From positions 1-28,231 of the forward strand of contig CAXKVV010001301.1 of NCBI GenBank assembly GCA_964058805.1: a DNA stretch of 28,231 bases, given 5' to 3'. Below, piece after piece: positions 1 to 11,376 of the stretch. The notes under the pieces were generated by a model. That model was not told the origin of the DNA. It made no database searches and saw nothing but the letters and a program-made list of their open reading frames with translations. Positions within the stretch are counted from its first letter, which is position 1, and every line of letters starts with the position of its first letter. Position numbers and translations under genes: made by a program. The DNA comes from Schoenoplectus triqueter (lineage: Eukaryota > Streptophyta > Magnoliopsida > Poales > Cyperaceae).

Positions 1-400
1 AAGTGTTCCTTTCATTACTTCCACCAAGAAAGATTTTCAAGCAATTTTGATCTTCCTTGATTTTAATTATGCATCAGCTATACATAAGCCAGGTTTATTT
101 TGTAAACTTGCATCACATAACTACCGTTTGACGGTTTATTTATTTTTTATTTTGATGAAGTAGCTTAACCTACTTGGATATTTTATTGAAAAAAACAAAA
201 TCGGTACATTTATATTGTGTGATATGCTGCAATAATGTAGATCCTATCAGAATTGGTCAAAATAAGGGGTTTGAGTTGCATGCGAAATGAAACCACCTCT
301 GCCAACAGTTTAGTATCCATTATCCCTTCATCTTGCGATGTCGCTTTGTATGATGCTTACTAGTTCTTGTGCTCGCATTTATTTGGCTTGAAAAATATGT
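1..400. other. AT-rich intergenic sequence, nothing recognised
   Basis: No open frame, RNA gene or repeat structure could be supported here. It borders the LINE remnant to its right and may hold more of that element's decayed 3' tail on the minus strand, but I could not show this. Confidence 0.4.
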
Positions 401-661
401 TTATTTCTCTCTTTCCATAGATTCCAGTAGATATTGCCATGCAATCGCTATCCCATCTTTTGTTCGCCGACTCAAAGTCAAATGCTGTCTTGTTCTAAAC
501 CAGTGATTGTATGTCGAGATTCCTGTTTGCGATTGACTCGGAGCCCATATACTCTTTGCCATTGTACAATGCAGTAGCAAGTGTTCCGTTGTTTCCATGG
601 CACGCATTTTGCACATCACACACGTTTCCAGGTGTGGCCATCCTCTCTTGCTTATGTTATG
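401..661 (-). pseudogene. LINE (non-LTR retrotransposon) C-terminal remnant, zf-RVT type
   Basis: The minus-strand frame reads through a pattern typical of the zinc-binding domain after plant LINE reverse transcriptases: RGW, then CVMC, then an ETTEHLLLHC segment followed by AKSIW. The two CxxC cysteines and the final H/C pair match the zf-RVT arrangement. Further on, a degenerate W-containing stretch (IAWQYLLESMERE) resembles the tail WxxWxxRN motif. No reverse transcriptase or endonuclease domain is visible upstream on the minus strand, so this is a 5'-truncated relic. It is not a host gene. The family call rests on motif recognition only. Confidence 0.7.
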
Positions 662-1398
662 CTGTATGAGTGTGCTATTATGCTTAATCAGTCAATTGGA
701 GATTTTCACTTTGTCAAGTACAGTTGTCTTCCATAAGGTTATATCAGTTATGACCCCTGTGTGAGATATAAATTCATATGCTGATTTTTCTGAGAAATAA
801 TCTTGTGCTTCTCATTGTCAAAGTAAGTCACCATTAACTTCTATTTTGAACTGGACAAAGTGCTGATATCCACCCATTGGCAGTGAACAATCTACTTAAT
901 TGTTTTATGAATTTTAATATTTCACAGAAGCTGGTCGGACTGGTTAGTTCACCGATTCGACCAGTGCAATGAACCAGTGACCTGGGACCTGAAATTTTCT
1001 CAGTCAGATTTGAACATACAAGTTAGCCAATTAAGCACATCCACTTCCGTTGTTAATTTATTTCTTAGGAAAGAAGATTCAAGGACAAGATTAATTAGAT
1101 ACCTTAAATATCTCCAATTTTATTGTTTTCTATGTAAAACATTTTTTTTCTGACAGAAGAAATAGAAACCGCTCCAGTATATTTTGATGCTTTCTAGGCA
1201 TAATTTTTTCTGGTACTTTAACTGCACCAGAATTGGTGTTGTGGAGGAGACTTACAAATTAATGTTGTATAATGTACAACATATATCACATGAATCCGAT
1301 ATATGATATTGAGTTTCTCTCACCGATTTCTCAGGTTTGTAGGTACTGGCCTCTTGCCTGATAATGTGAATAGCCATATCATATCGGGCCACACACAC
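662..1398. other. Gene-free AT-rich stretch
   Basis: No convincing coding frame on either strand. A small GC-richer patch near 930-1000 has several ACCAGT/GGTCGGACTGG-like words that can pair imperfectly, but there is no clear element boundary. Confidence 0.35.
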
Positions 1399-1840
1399 GG
1401 GGGCGGATGCAGAATTTTGATCAGGAAATCAGTAATCGAATTGTAATAGCTTATCGGATTTAAACTCATTAACTAATTGGATACTATATAAAAAAATCAA
1501 TAATTCAACATAAATTTTTGGAATATTAAAAAACTATCAAAATAATATCTTTTTATATATTAAAAATAACAAAAAATCAAAATCAAAATAATAGATAATT
1601 ATGTCGATAAAGAAAACTTTCTTCTATGGAACTACAAATTTTAGAATATTTGTATAATTATTTCATTATTCACGGTATTAAATATATTTTTCTCAATGAA
1701 AAGTAATCAAACAATTCAGAGGGGGTCAAAAATTAAATCTAGAGAGTGTTAAATTAATAAAATATTAATTTAAAAATACTATTTTTCAAAATATAAGAGG
1801 GATCAGTTAACACCCCTGACTCTTACTGGGTCTGCCGCTG
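1399..1840. mobile_element. Possible MITE, 442 bp, with GGGGCGG-type ends
   Basis: The left end starts GGGGGCGGATGCAG. The right end reads CTGGGTCTGCCGCTG, whose reverse complement (CAGCGGCAGACCCAG) matches the left end imperfectly. The two ends are bordered by the same 7 bases, CACACAC (1392-1398 and 1841-1847). This could be a target-site duplication, but it is low-complexity and could arise by chance. The interior is AT-rich and has no coding potential. Ends of this GGGCGGAxxCAG style are frequent in short non-autonomous plant DNA elements. The superfamily is not assigned. Confidence 0.45.
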
Positions 1841-2281
1841 CACACACTCAGATTTTATCACCTATTAAAACACTAAAAGAGAGGGATTTTACTGAGAATG
1901 GGTTGTGATTAAGACCACCTATGGTTCAGACAGTAAACAAGTAAGCGACTTATAATTAAATTATAGGTTAATCGATGGTTGCATCTCAAGTCCAGAACCA
2001 ACGGTACCAATAGCAATAACAATAGCATTGACAAAAGCAATTCCATAAAATCGCAAAACCAACCAAGTTGTGCTTTTATCTACCTTTACAAATTTTCTCT
2101 TTTCTTCTGACAATCCAATCATTCTCAGTAATGTCAATGTCGAATCATATTCAGAACAGTAATTATAACAATAAGCATCGCTGAAAGCTATGCACATCGT
2201 CATCAGGTTCATGTTCCACATCCCAGAAACAGAGAGCAGAAGCTCATAATTCATCAAGCCAAAATACCAATTAGCGCCCTG
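1841..2281. other. Gene-free stretch
   Basis: A minus-strand open frame of 98 codons runs through 1961-2257 but shows no domain I recognise and no gene context. I see no other structure. Confidence 0.3.
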
Positions 2282-2800
2282 ATGCTGTCAATTCACCCTC
2301 TTAAGAACCCGAGTATCCCCCCTTATACGCATCACAACAAGGCATGGTTCATGAGTACACCTGTGCAGGTGAAAGCCAAGAGAAACATTGATGTAGTGGT
2401 GTCGACTGTCGACACACGGTGCACGATTGATAAATATGATGTTCATGCCTTCTGGCAGTGGCGTCATGGAGATGTTCCCCACTGGATGACTCCAGAGCGG
2501 GGCCCTGGTCAATTCATCAACCAATGGCTTGCTTACTGGTCCCGCTTGCATTACAAGGGTGCCCGGAGAGACCTACATGGCATCAATTGTCCACATACTT
2601 CGACCAGTACGTGTAATTATAATAACCAGAGGATATTGACATGATGAAGTGATTCATTGCCGACCGAGAGAAGAACCAGAAGGTTGGAGTCGATAAGGCT
2701 CACTTGGCTCGCTGGACCTCTCGGGTTCTTGCGAAGGCTTTTGCCAGAAAACATAATTTGGATTTCAAGAGTAGTCTTCGTACAGCTGAATGTCCTTGCG
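2282..2800 (+). pseudogene. Unrecognised coding-like segment, probably decayed
   Basis: This segment has a more balanced base composition than its surroundings. A plus-strand frame of 120 codons (2282-2644) is rich in W, H and R (for example WQWRHGDVPHWMTPERGPGQ). In another plus-strand frame, after a few stops, a hydrophilic stretch around 2653-2755 reads REKNQKVGVDKAHLARWTSR and continues AKAFARKHNLDF. Shifting frames and stops suggest a broken gene or transposon fragment, not a live gene. A minus-strand frame of 87 codons overlaps. A 17-bp palindrome with two 8-bp arms (GTGTCGAC and GTCGACAC, one base apart) lies at 2399-2415. I do not recognise the family and assign no function. Confidence 0.3.
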
Positions 2801-2927
2801 ATTAGAATGGGTTATTTTCTTGTATATAGACCTATCACAACAGTGAGCACTTATCTAATTAAGACAATATATATATATAGATAGATATAGAATTAGGCTA
2901 TGAAATTTTTTATATTTTCAGAAAGTG

Positions 2928-3077
2928 CGACAAATTTTCTTCATTCTTTTTGAAAAATATGAGCTATTTTTTTGGCACGTAGAACATCGTGGATTTACTC
3001 TATGCGTGTCAAATTTTCTTCACTTTTTTTAAAATAGGAGATATTCTTCTGTCACGTAGAACATTTTAATGATTTTA
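2928..3077. repeat. Two degenerate tandem copies of a ~72-bp unit
   Basis: Unit one (about 2928-2999) and unit two (about 3005-3077) share GACAAATTTTCTTCA or TCAAATTTTCTTCA near the start, a poly-T and GAAAAATA/AAAATAGGAG block, and CACGTAGAACAT near the end. The copies differ by substitutions and small gaps, so the duplication is old. Confidence 0.5.
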
Positions 3078-4608
3078 TCTCCATACTAAGTTCTTGTCCA
3101 AGAACATAAAATTATAAAGCACAAATTCAACGATTACCTTCCGGCTTCCGCCCATAGCAATAAAAAAAATAAAGGACAAAAAAAAAAGGAAAAATGAAGA
3201 AAAAAATAAGTGTCGGCTAAATTAAATTTCTCAAGGTCCAACTTCATCAATGCGTTGGAAAATAACCTTTGCATAGACTTTTGTATTGTATCAATATTGC
3301 TTGTTGAAAATAATGAAATGTTCATACAAATAATTAAATGACTTTAAAGAAAACAGAATCATATTTTGTTCCTGGCTTAACATCTTCATACCATTGTACC
3401 AATTTGGTACTGTAAAAAGTTACATGAGTAGGTACAGAAGCAATCACCTATCTAAACTATAATTTCTCTGTTTTTCTTCATATTTAAGTGCAAATTTTAT
3501 ATTATAAACGATTGCACACATATAAACTGGCATAATATAATGTCAAACTTGTTCTCAGATAAAATTTGAATGAAGATTCTTTCAGTGGAGCATGACAGAG
3601 GCATGAACAATTTTTTTGCCAATATTTGAAGGAAAAAAAGGCAAGAAAATGTGAATAATATTGTACCTTGACTGTAAGGAAACATATAAAAACAATAAAT
3701 AGAAAATAATTATAATATTCATAAAATGCATTTTTTTGCATATATCATCAAAACATGCTTTAATTTTGCAAACTCAAATTAACAAGCTGCTGGTCAGAAT
3801 TTCCAAAAATTATGTTGAAGCATAGTTGAATTGCAACAAGAAAATCACATCTTTATAAAATTCAAGTACCTACCAAGTTAACTTGCATTCTAATATGCTT
3901 CTCTATTTTATTTTATTTTGTTTGAAGAAGTGAAAAGCCCATCAGCCCAGTACAGTAGCTAAATACCTACAAATTGATGAAAATTGAAAGAGTAAATCTA
4001 TGTCGGAATATTATATAGCGGTTTAAAAATTTGCAAGCTCAATTATAAAGGTAGTCAAAGTCTAGAAAAATTTTCTTTCTTTTTTTCTTCATTTGTATGA
4101 AAGCAATTGATTTATTATAGATAAATGAAGTAATAGGAACTCAAGTTTCTCATAACTCTCTATATCATACCTCCTCTTTTCAGCTGCTTTTTGAAACATT
4201 TTACAATTTAAAATACATATGTTAGCATGTCCAAAATCATATTCTATTAAAATGCTTGCTGCACTTGTCCAACTTGAAAAGTTATACTGGTAAGGCCTGG
4301 TATGAGAAATATATTAGTTAACCAAGTGCCAGACAAGCAAATCTATGTCATTTGATGTCAAAACTTGCATTTCTCACTTAAGTTTATCTGTGTTTGTTGA
4401 AGCTTTACAAACAAACATATTAGATATCTTATCTGATTGGGATATTGCACAAAATGAAGACTCCAACATTGTAAGAAGTAATAAAATAACAATGAATGAT
4501 CATACCTTATCTTTTCAAGTCATCAAGTAGAGATTGACAGATGAGATTCTTTTACTATTCCCAACTGTAGCAAAGGACATTCAAGCTTTTAATAGATATA
4601 TAAAGGAA
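3078..4608. other. Long AT-rich gene-free stretch
   Basis: Only short, low-complexity open frames occur on both strands (3134-3741 minus, 4345-4530 plus). None has a recognisable domain or splice context. I see no gene, RNA or mobile element with definable ends. Confidence 0.4.
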
Positions 4609-5350
4609 ACATTAATCTCATGTCACATCAAAACTTTAAATTTAGCAAAATCACACTTCAAAACTTTAACTCTCTCTAATGTCACTCTAAAATAAATTTA
4701 TTTAGTCTTTTGCCACACTTATATATTTTTTTTGTTCATTTTTAATTAAGTTCAGTAAAATATCACTGTATTTTTTAGATGTATTTTTTTAATTCCAAAA
4801 ATATCCTCATTTATGTCTGATATATTTTTTTCAACTAATTTCGTCTATTAAAATCGTTGATATATTTGCAAAATGCGTAATTATTTTAGCAAATGTCAAA
4901 CCAAATATTTTTTTATTTTATTCTACAATAGAGAAAACAGTCAGCAAATAAATCATACTAAAATCTTTTATCCAAATGACCCATAAAAAAATTACAAAAA
5001 TGTATTTATATATGCTTACAAATATAATTTTCGCTTTTAAAGTTCGAATCATGATGCTCATAGTCTAAAATTTGCTTTCTGCATTACGCATTTTGCAGAG
5101 ATATCAACGATTTTTAACAGACGAAATTAGTAGGAAAAGATATATCAGACATAAATAAGGATATTTTTGGAATTAAAAAAATACTTCCAAAAAATAGTGA
5201 TATTTTACTGAATTTAATTAAAAATGAATAAAAAATATATAAATATGACAAAAGACTAAATAAATTTATTTTAGAGTGACATTAGAGAGAGTTAAAATTT
5301 TAAAGTAACATTTTACTAAATTTAAAATTTTGAGATGGCGAGACTAATTT
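4609..5350. mobile_element. Foldback / long-TIR element, ~740 bp
   Basis: About 285 bp on the left (4609-4895) are repeated in inverted orientation on the right (5066-5350), leaving a short AT-rich loop. Matching words include CTCTCTCTAATGTCACTCTA on the left against its complement near 5274-5293, AATAAATTTATTTAGTCTTT, GTCTGATATAT, CTAATTTCGTCT and GCAAAATGCGTAAT. The arms differ by scattered substitutions. There is no coding capacity. Long inverted termini with a short loop fit a Mutator-like MITE or foldback element. I could not define a clear target duplication, so both boundaries are approximate. A transcript through it would fold into a very long hairpin. Confidence 0.75.
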
Positions 5351-5354
5351 TTTC

Positions 5355-5364
5355 TATATAAAAA
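5355..5364 (+). promoter_or_regulatory. TATA box of the BTB gene
   Basis: TATATAAAAA lies 106 bp upstream of the ATG at 5470, a normal distance for a plant gene with a short leader. It sits at the outer edge of the inverted-repeat element, so the element may have supplied or moved the core promoter. No transcript evidence is available. Confidence 0.5.
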
Positions 5365-5431
5365 TAACGTCCAAGATAGAATTATATTGTGAGTTGTTTT
5401 GGTGTCATATTGCCAGATAAAATCGCAACTG

Positions 5432-5469
5432 GAGAGGAGAGAGCGAGAGAGAACGAGAGAGAGAGAGAG
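5432..5469 (+). promoter_or_regulatory. GA-rich 5' leader (GAGA-type tract)
   Basis: An almost uninterrupted run of GA dinucleotides ends directly at the start codon. Such tracts in plant leaders are known binding sites for BBR/BPC (GAGA-binding) factors. Whether it acts as one here is inference. Confidence 0.5.
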
Positions 5470-6628
5470 ATGTACTGTCAGTCATGCAGGGAGGAGTACG
5501 GCGAGGAGGCGGCGGGGACTTGCAAGGAGTGCTACGAGGAGGCCAGCGAGACGGAGGAGGAGCTCCACCGCGAGATCGACCACCTCAAGTCCCTTCTCTC
5601 CTTCCTCCGCCTCGATCCCCCTTCTACTCCTCTCACCTCCGCCTCCAAATCAGGCCTCCTCCTTCTCCACTCCGCTAGCTGCGACAAGGCCTCCGACCCA
5701 ATCGCCGATTCGGCTGCCGTGCCCGCTCACCGAGCTGTGCTGGTAAGGCCTCCCTGCCCTCCCTTCCCTCCCTAATTAACTGTCCATTTTGGGATATTTG
5801 CTACTTGTGTCAGTTGAATTAATTAATTAACTAGTTCTAGAATTCGATTCAGTAGGAACATACTTTTATCACTAGGATCCACATGGCATAGTGATAGTAC
5901 TGGCAGCATATTTATGACAACAGTTTGTTAACTGCTACTTCAGTGCATTTGCAATTTGATAAACTTGTCACATAAATCTCAAAAGGATTGAATTGAACTG
6001 CTAATATCTTAAACTCGGGACCAAATTGGCAGTCTCTTTAACTCAGCATCAGCAACTTTTTAAATAGTTATATGACCGGGGCAAAATTAATAATCCACCT
6101 GGATTTATAATTTTATATTCCAATAAAGGAGATCCTTTTCTTCACTTAACTGAAGTTGATAAAATGCTCTACCTTAATCAGGTAAGCCGCTCTCCAGTGT
6201 TTAAAGCAATGCTAGACAATGAAATGGAGGAGAGCCGAAGCGGGGTGATAAGGATCCCTGATGCATCCCCAAAAGTTCTCCAATCCTTCATCAACTATCT
6301 ATACACAGCTGAAACTCCCCTTGATGAAGAGATTGCGCCAGATTTATTAATACTGGCCGAAAAATACCAAGTGAATCATCTCAAGAAATTTTGCGAGACA
6401 TACATGACATCTAAAGTTAATCATGAAAATGCCATTGTGTGTTATGCATTTGCGCACCAGCATAATGCAAGACAGTTGCAGGATGCAGCACTTTCTCAAA
6501 TCATAGAGAACATGGCAAGTTTGAGAGAAAGAGAGGAGTACAAGGAATTGGTGGAGCGGGACCCACGTCTCGTTGTAGAAATTTATGAAGCCTATCTCTG
6601 TAGGCAAACTAACATGGCACAGCCATGA
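5470..6628 (+). CDS. BTB/POZ domain protein, At4g08455-like
   Basis: Two exons, 5470-5742 and 6182-6628, separated by a 439-bp GT-AG intron, encode 239 aa. The N-terminus carries a small cysteine motif (CQSCREEYGEEAAGTCKECY, two CxxC pairs, residues ~3-22) followed by an acidic helical stretch (EEASETEEELHREIDHLKSL). The BTB fold starts at VPAHRAVL, crosses the splice junction into VSRSPVFKAMLDNEMEES, and runs through the YLYTAE, LLILAEKYQV and CYAFAHQHNA segments to the C-terminus. Length, exon layout and motif order match Arabidopsis At4g08455 (about 243 aa). BTB proteins of this type usually act as substrate adaptors of CUL3 ubiquitin ligases. The role here is inferred from the family. The start was chosen because it begins the conserved cysteine motif directly after the GA leader. 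The frame is intact, so the gene is probably functional. Confidence 0.9.
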
Positions 6629-7531
6629 AGGATTCTAATGTTAAGATGTAGGTGTTACCAGCCAGTTTTTTAAGTTTCCCCTAAATTTATTTTTTGATAA
6701 TCTTGTATAATGTGATTTACTTTTTGAATATATCTGATGCGCGTGTATAAAAAAACGGTTAGAAATTGTAAGTGAGCCGCATACTGGCAGACCTGACATT
6801 GTGTCGCTAGATCAGATGAAGAATATTTGTATCTTATTACTTGAGAGAGCATAATTGTTTGACTGTCTACTCACTGCTGAACAAACATAAATCAGGAATA
6901 TATACAAAAACATGGGAGCATTTCTACGGTGACTAATTGATTGTTGGGATGCTGGATGATTGTATTAAAGTTCGAAATAATTTCATTCAAAAGCGCACCA
7001 CTTATTTTAAAAAAGATTCAAATTAAAGATGAAGAATTACAGAGATCTTATATTCTTGTATAGAAAAATTAACTTGTTAGCAATAACAAACTTTTAAACA
7101 TCCTTTTATTTCTTGAACAAATTCAGATCAGAAAACAGCTTTTGTTTGTACCCCATCTAAAGCACATGGACCAGCTGGCACTTTGTTTATTTTTTCGATC
7201 GTTTTAGGAAAAAGTTGCACTTGCACCTGATGTATTGCACAGCAAGTTGTTAAAACCTTTTGATATTGCAAAAGGTTCCTTCAAAAGTTTCAGGTTTTTT
7301 TTTTCTTTTGAGAAATACCAGTAGGCCTTAATTGATTCAAATCTCACATGTCTGATACATCATTACATCAAAAGTTTCAGCTTGTTGTTTCAGTGCAGCC
7401 TTTGAAGGTAAAGCTGAGCATCCAAAGAAATACGATATGATCTCTTGTTTTGTTTATAATAAAATTTCATGAGTAAGGTATTCGGCCTACTTGTCTCCAA
7501 AAACAAAAATAATGAATTCTTTTACTTTGAC
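6629..7531. other. 3' flank of the BTB gene, gene-free
   Basis: Holds the 3' UTR of the BTB gene and AT-rich spacer. Short frames on the minus strand have no recognisable content. The phrase TCAAAAGTTTCAG occurs twice (around 7282 and 7368). I see no element ends. Confidence 0.4.
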
Positions 7532-8142
7532 AGTAAACAAACATTGGCAATGATAGGCCCAAAAAAGGCTCTCCAACTCATCCAACACTCACTCAGACCG
7601 AAAGTCAGCTGGACACTTACAATTACGGCACTTAATGTTACACCATAGTAACTATGGTGCGGTAAACAGAACAGATTCCAAATCAGTAATGCTGAAATTA
7701 TATTCATATTCGTATTTTTATTGAACGAATATATATACAAATACAGTTATGAATGTTAAACGAATGTTAAAATTTAAAACTACATCTGTCTTAAGAGAAT
7801 ACAAATATAAATGCAAAATGAATATTCAACAGATATAGTTTTGTCATAGATATTAATATAAAAATTAATATATATTACTAATAACTATGCATATATAATA
7901 CAAATAAATATTTATATTAATAATAAGTATTTATAATGTATATATTTAATAATATTTATAATGATAATGTTGTATATAAATAAATAAATATTTTGATAAC
8001 TAATATTATTTTATAATATATGTTTTGTTTCAAATACAGATAGTAGAGTCCAAAATCAAATTTGTATATGTATCTGCATTATTTTTTATGGATATAAACT
8101 AAATACAAATACATATAATTAATATTTGAATACAGATGATTT
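7532..8142. repeat. Upstream duplicated block, copy 1
   Basis: This block is repeated at 24576-25164 with roughly 95% identity by eye, plus small indels. The differences include a perfect 9-bp-arm hairpin here (CACCATAGT/ACTATGGTG, 7641-7659) that is broken in the other copy, and a short stretch near 7855-7870 missing there. The content is very AT-rich and non-coding, and may itself be an old repetitive element. In copy 1 it runs directly into the identical MADS promoter block at 8143. In copy 2 a further 618 bp separates the two. Confidence 0.85.
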
Positions 8143-10591
8143 CAGTACCCGATTCAACATCTCTTCGCTCAATAAAGAAAGAAGTTTTCAATCAGATCAT
8201 TTCTTGCCCTTTCTACCCCTCCTATTTTCCACGTTCCTGCTTGCTTTCTCTCACACTCACGATAACTCAATTTGTCCCAATTTACATTTGACACCAGTAA
8301 TTGCAACACAATGTAAAAGATGAAGTTGCTTCAGCAGTGAAAAAAGAAGAAGAAGAAGAAGAAGAAGAATTTGTAGGTACCTTCTACTCGGAAAATTTGA
8401 GATTCACACAGAGAACAAGTTGTCAACTGATTATATCCAGTGCAGTACAATACTCTCTGATTATACCAAAAACATGGTAAAAACCAGTGCAGTACCCAAT
8501 CAGTAGAGACTTTGCGAGAGGACGAGGTGCAGTGAAGATGCATGCGTCCTCTTGGTGTGATCTCCGGTGAAGCCATGTGGATGATCAGATTTCTTGGTGT
8601 GAGAGGCGGAAAGAAAATAAAATAGCCAGAGTCCAGAGATGACGGGAAGAGAAAAAAGAGAGCGGCAGAGATCGAATTGGAGGGCTGGATGGAGGCCGTG
8701 AAAATTTAAAACCTTTGTCCCTGGTGCTGGTGGTGGATGATCAGATCCGTCCGGATCTTAAGAGATATCAAACGGTTTAAAATACTCAAGTAAAATAAGT
8801 GTTACTTCGCAACTGAGCGTACGTAACCGCACTCTCTATTAATGGTCATAAAATTAATAGAAAAAATACATACTTGTATGTCAAACAAAGCATATGAAAA
8901 ATCATTACAAAAAAAAAATGTACATTTTGTAGTACAAGATTCTATAGAGATTTTATATAAGTCAAACATAGAGTAGTATAATAAGCACGCTAATAAGTAC
9001 TTGTTATATGCTCCTTGCTATTTCCGGGCCTCTGCCATGGGACTTGACTAAAAATTTACTAAATATTATTAGATATGTAGGTTTAGGTACGGAAATAGCA
9101 CCCCGTTATGCATGGTTACCAAAAAAGCGAACTAAAATAGCTTCGTTTCTCTCTTCCTTCTCTTCTCCAGCTACCTTATATATTCGCTGGCATCTCCGAA
9201 ACACTTTCTCATATAATTAATTAATGTATTGCATGCATTGAATGCCAGCTTGTTTTTCGTAGATCAGGAAGCTGCGCAATGGGGAGGACAAAGATAGTCA
9301 TTCGGAAGTTAGAGACACCGAACAAGCGGAAAGTGACCTACTCAAAGCGGCGAAATGGCCTAATCAAAAAGGCCTTTGAGAGCTCTGTCCTCTGCAATAC
9401 CAAGGTGGCTGTCATCACCTTTTCCCCCGGAAAGAAACTCAGCCATTTCTCACGCCCTGGCAGGTACACATGCATATAATATATATCACAGATGCATTAT
9501 GGTGCTTTGCCTTCATGCATGATCAATCATGTCTTTTTTTTTTCATTTTACTCTTTTGCAGTATGCACGCACTGCAAGCAGTGTGCTTGTCATTTTTTTT
9601 ATGTGTTTATTACTAACTATATTAATTTTGCAGGCTGGAGGATATCTTGATTGAATTTCTCAAAAAGTTAGAAGAATATCCGAAGGACGAGAAGGACAAA
9701 AACAATGAACAAGAAGAAACCCGGTACTATATATCTTAATTACTCTTATATATTTTCTCAATGAATGCCTCACCATGACACCATGAATATAGATATGCAG
9801 CTCCTTGTTTTAACGTTGAGTAACATTAATTTTAAGTAGCAAATGTAGTGCACTACATGTAAGAACTTGAGAAGATAGAAGCCAGCTCAATGAAACTTCA
9901 ATTTGGAAGTCTGAAAATATAAAAGAAATTGACCACAAGCCTGGCTATTAATTAGTGAAAGGACCTGTGCAAAGAAATTAACATGAAAAATACAATTAAT
10001 CATATTCTCAACCTAGCTTAATTAATTCTGTCTTGTTGGATTGTTGCTTTTCTTTTTGTTATTGTTATAATTTCATGGTTGTTGGTTTTATACTTTTACT
10101 ATTAAATATTAATTTGGTCAAAGAAACTCTCTCCTTGTATTGTTTCTCACTCTTAAAAGATATATATGATCTACCTTTTTCTTCTTTTCCCCCTTCATCT
10201 TTAATTTGTGGGCTGCAGCAGGGGGCTGATCGCCATCAGAGATGTAAGTTCTCTGTTCTGTACCTAATTTAGTTTCATAATAATAATATTGATAATAATA
10301 GGATACGCCGTAACAAAAATTAAATTTACAAATAATAATAGCAATAATTAATGAAAAATATATAGATATAATTTATCTTCTCTGCCTTAAGAAATCCTTT
10401 TGTTTCATTGAATGCAGCGTGTAATTGCAAATCTTGAAAATATTAAAACACAAGATAACATGGCATCGGCGCAGAAATATTTGGCGTATGTTCTTCTTTT
10501 AGTTTCCTTTGAATAGAACATATATATATATTATCACAGAAATTGTTGTTGCTCATTAGCCATTATTTGTCTTGCTTTCAGAAATGGGGAA
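8143..10591 (+). repeat. MADS promoter and 5' gene duplication, copy 1
   Basis: These 2,449 bp recur at 25783-28231 at a constant offset of 17,640. I found no mismatch when comparing the lines by eye. The block contains about 1.1 kb of promoter (including a GAA microsatellite at 8346-8369) and MADS exons 1-4 with the start of exon 5. The other copy is cut by the window edge, so the true length is unknown. Confidence 0.95.
8346..8369. repeat. (GAA)n microsatellite
   Basis: Eight GAA/AAG units in the MADS upstream region. The same number of units is present in the second copy (25986-26009), consistent with a very recent duplication, because such tracts mutate quickly. Confidence 0.8.
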
Positions 10592-11340
10592 GGGAGCTCC
10601 AAGTCCAGAACATCAGATATTTACGTGCAAACTCAATCTGAGGAGGTAAAGTATTAATTTTACTTCTCCTTCTTTTACTTGTAGCAGAATTTGCAGTAAT
10701 TACTTGAAGAATACATAGTGTCTGATTTATTTTATTAGTTTAATGCGCAGCATTTGATCGACAAGTTCGCTAATCTTGGAATCGTTGATTCGTTGAGAGA
10801 AATCAAAAGGTTATTTTCTTGTGTCGATCACCAGCAATATCTGAGCAGCCAGCATTTGAACTTGTGCGCGACAAGGATCGCGAGCATTCTTAACATGGTT
10901 ACTCAAAGAAAGGTAATATATATAAATATATATATTGAGGTAGCATACACATAAAATTGAAAAAGAGTTGATGCAGATTGTGTGAAATATATGAGAAAAG
11001 AACAAGAAAAGATATGGAAATACAAGCATAACGCAGACAGCAAAAATAAAGAAGTCAATTTTTAACCAATTCACCTGTGCTAGCTAGAAGCTTGAAGAAT
11101 ATTACTTATCAGGAATTAATATTTGGGTTCATTTTGAATTGTTCTATCAATTATCAAGGAACATTATAGCTAAATATTATAGAGTTCAAGAAAGAACGTT
11201 TCAACGGCCATTTAAGAATTTGCAATTTTCATAAAAAACACCCCATCTTTTACTCAAATTAAATAGCAAGGATCTCAGGCATGATTTTACATGCATTCTA
11301 AACTATTATGTACGTACCATCGCCACTGTGAAATTGCCGA

Positions 11341-11376
<36 letters not shown>

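Noticed and set aside
8126..8323. Plus-strand 65-codon frame, repeated at 25766-25963
   Set aside because: It lies in the MADS upstream region, has no domain, and is duplicated only because the DNA block is. No sign of coding selection.
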